From positions 296,473-360,472 of the forward strand of contig NZ_MDEN01000064.1 in the NCBI RefSeq assembly GCF_001705435.1: a stretch of DNA of 64,000 nucleotides, written 5' to 3'. Under the pieces are notes generated by a model. The model made no database searches. It was not told the origin of the DNA and worked only from the letters and a program-made list of their open reading frames with translations. Shown here piece after piece: positions 63,301 to 64,000 of the stretch (its first letter is position 1; every line of letters starts with the position of its first letter). Source of the stretch: Pseudomonas graminis (lineage in GTDB: Bacteria > Pseudomonadota > Gammaproteobacteria > Pseudomonadales > Pseudomonadaceae). A program made the translations under genes and the position numbers.

Positions 63301-63810
63301 GCCAGCAGCCCAGTCTTCCAACCAGTCGGCGCGATACACCTGATACTGGTCGAACAGGTCAGCGAGTCGCTCGGACAGTTGGTAACGCTTGCGCAGGTCC
63401 GTATCGGCCGTCAGGAATCGTTGCAGTGGCTCGAAGTGTGGCTGATTGATCAGGCCTGGGAGCAATCGCATCAAACGCCACGTCAAGGGAGCTTTATCGA
63501 GTAACGAGGTTTCCGGGATCTCGGCCTTGCCCAACACCGCCCGATACAGCTGCCACATGAAGCTGCCAGGCAACTGCACATCAATCGCAGCGGCAATGCC
63601 GCAACCCCCTTGATCATCGTCCTGTGCATCTTCGGCCAAAGCGAGCTTCAGCCATTGAGCAATACCGTTGCTTTGTACCAGCGCCACTTCGTTCTCAAGG
63701 GGCGTCAGCGGGTAACGCCGCATCCATGACACCACTAGGCCACGCAGCTCATCCAGGCGATTCCCATGGACCACCATAAATCCGGGGTTAAGATTGGATG
63801 TCACCGGCAT
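60325..63810 (-). CDS. recC: RecBCD exodeoxyribonuclease V, subunit RecC
   Basis: 1161-aa subunit that recognises Chi sites and holds RecB and RecD together. RecC landmarks are the N-terminal FMVVHGNRLDELRGLVVSWM, NEVALVQSNGIAQWLKLALAE, RVIVFGISSLPAQALEALAGL, DVIVMVPDIDSYAPHIRAVFG and KIVCLLGMNDGDYPRAQPPLDFDLM. In RecC the helicase-like folds have lost the ATP site, and no Walker motifs are seen here. The gene starts the operon recC-recB-recD. About 190 bp upstream to the window end shows no gene. Confidence 0.97.
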   Translation of the reverse strand: MPVTSNLNPGFMVVHGNRLDELRGLVVSWMRRYPLTPLENEVALVQSNGIAQWLKLALAEDAQDDDQGGCGIAAAIDVQLPGSFMWQLYRAVLGKAEIPETSLLDKAPLTWRLMRLLPGLINQPHFEPLQRFLTADTDLRKRYQLSERLADLFDQYQVYRADWLEDWAAGKHQLRTGRGEAKPLKAENCWQAELWRALLHDVGAEGMAQSRAGVHQRYIERINSLTEAPAGLPARVIVFGISSLPAQALEALAGLARFSQVLLCVHNPCRHHWADIVADKDLLRHEYKRQSRKPGMPVVLNPDALHQHAHPLLAAWGKQGRDYINLLDSHDDPNSYRSIFRDGRIDLFSESEPTTLLNQLQDDILELRPLSETRDVWPPVDIKTDRSIRFHVAHSAQREVEVLHDQLLARFSKDPDLRPRDVIVMVPDIDSYAPHIRAVFGQLDRDDRRFIPFTLADQGQRGRDPLLIAVEHLLKIPDSRFPVSEILDLLDVPALRARFGIDERDLPTLHRWIEGAGVRWGLNADQREGLGLPEQLEQNSWHFGLRRMLLGYAVGAGAAYDGIQPYDEIGGLDAALIGPLVSLIDALQVAHNELSRPATPAMWGARLQAIMQLFFMADSEHDDYLLSQLETLRETWLQTCETVALEEELPLTVVREAWLAGLDQGRLSQRFLAGSVNFCTLMPMRAIPFKIVCLLGMNDGDYPRAQPPLDFDLMGSDYRPGDRSRREDDRYLLLEALLSARDQLYISWVGRSIRDNSERPASVLIGQLRDHLSSGWRLADAIEPEDDKKRDPGQQLLHKLTVEHPLQPFSAKYFQENPEFFSFAREWQVLHEAVMEADETKALQKHQQEEPLSLMQLQDFLRNPVKHFFSQRLKIFFEVAEAPLADEEPFVLDALERYGLSDSLLQAALTDPEHIQESLHAQATRLQGSGLLPMAGFGTLLQDELIEPLPDLVARYHELLIRWPVRLHSALPVSYQHQGVELDGWVDGLYQNPQNELLAITAIPNAIASKKTRKWHRLTKPWVNHLVACACDLPLTTALVASDETLLLPPLDKDTATRTLNDLLLAWHQGMQRPLPIAVKTAFAWLGQNDEAKAEAAARKAYEGDGQNSKGERAESTALARQFPDFDALLGSEEFVGWCEALYKPIFEAPWQALSREEAGA

Positions 63811-64000
63811 AGCTGCGCCCCTTGGTCTTTCAAAAGAGGGAGAAGACTACCAGAGGGAGCGGACTTGTTAGCGTTCGATTTTGCTAGGGCGACTGGCGAA
63901 CATTCCCTTATGGGTGGTGATGCGTAAGCGTTCGGTTAAGTCGCCTTGACGTAAGGGATGGGAGGTAGCGGCGCTGACGCAAGCGTAAGCAGTGGCCATA

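Noticed and set aside
63811..64000. Search for a gene or promoter upstream of recC
   Set aside because: No start with ribosome site, no convincing -35/-10 pair; left unannotated.

Overview
The window reads as a chromosomal segment of a fluorescent, non-aeruginosa Pseudomonas (P. fluorescens / P. syringae type). The evidence is high-GC coding sequence, genus-typical REP/REPIN repeats, and gene order that, as I remember the PAO1 chromosome, follows PA4496-PA4519 (dipeptide system, piuBAC-sel1, speC) over the first 26 kb. No rRNA, tRNA, CRISPR array, insertion sequence or prophage was seen.

Layout. 1-2010: 3' part of a Het-C-like protein with an upstream HExxH motif. 2123-14778: dipeptide uptake system with three tandem DppA-type binding proteins, an OprD-family porin (OpdP), a fourth binding protein and DppBCDF, closed by a strong terminator. 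14952-21699: iron block with a PepSY/flavodoxin/FAD reductase (PiuB-like), the TonB receptor PiuA, the Fe(II)/2OG hydroxylase PiuC and a Sel1-repeat protein, with a Fur-box-like site between piuA and piuC. 21923-25075: three-gene operon whose first two products look like the alpha-xenorhabdolysin (XaxA/XaxB) binary pore-forming toxin; the third gene has no function I can name. 25124-26287: ornithine decarboxylase speC, converging on the toxin operon over a shared terminator and preceded by an attenuator-like hairpin.

26771-30211 is a second accessory block, visibly AT-richer from about 28.2 kb: a DUF3472-like protein with a very basic tail, then an Hcp-type T6SS protein, a small toxin resembling polymorphic toxin type 44, an overlapping membrane-anchored putative immunity gene, and a small frameshifted membrane/secreted-protein gene. 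30374-33915: OpuC-type osmoprotectant ABC operon, divergent from prfC (RF3). 35971-45394: housekeeping and metabolic genes (ggt, an EamA exporter with a divergent LysR gene, a second LysR gene, mdaB, a TauE/SafE permease, a stand-alone argH-like lyase, mmsB). 45545-49590: mmsA, an MHS-family transporter and a divergent LysR gene. 50005-54542: cluster of a TIM-barrel isomerase, an isopenicillin-N-synthase-like 2OG oxygenase, an amino-acid-type binding protein and a permease-ATPase fusion. 54546-63810: recC-recB-recD, transcribed leftward with 4-base overlaps.

The most interesting parts are the two toxin loci flanking speC: the xaxAB-like operon with an unassigned third gene and a hairpin/operator at its likely promoter, and the hcp-toxin-immunity cassette. 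The speC leader hairpin and the permease-ATPase/2OG/isomerase cluster also merit attention. Several REPIN families sit in intergenic gaps, two of them inside apparent operons.
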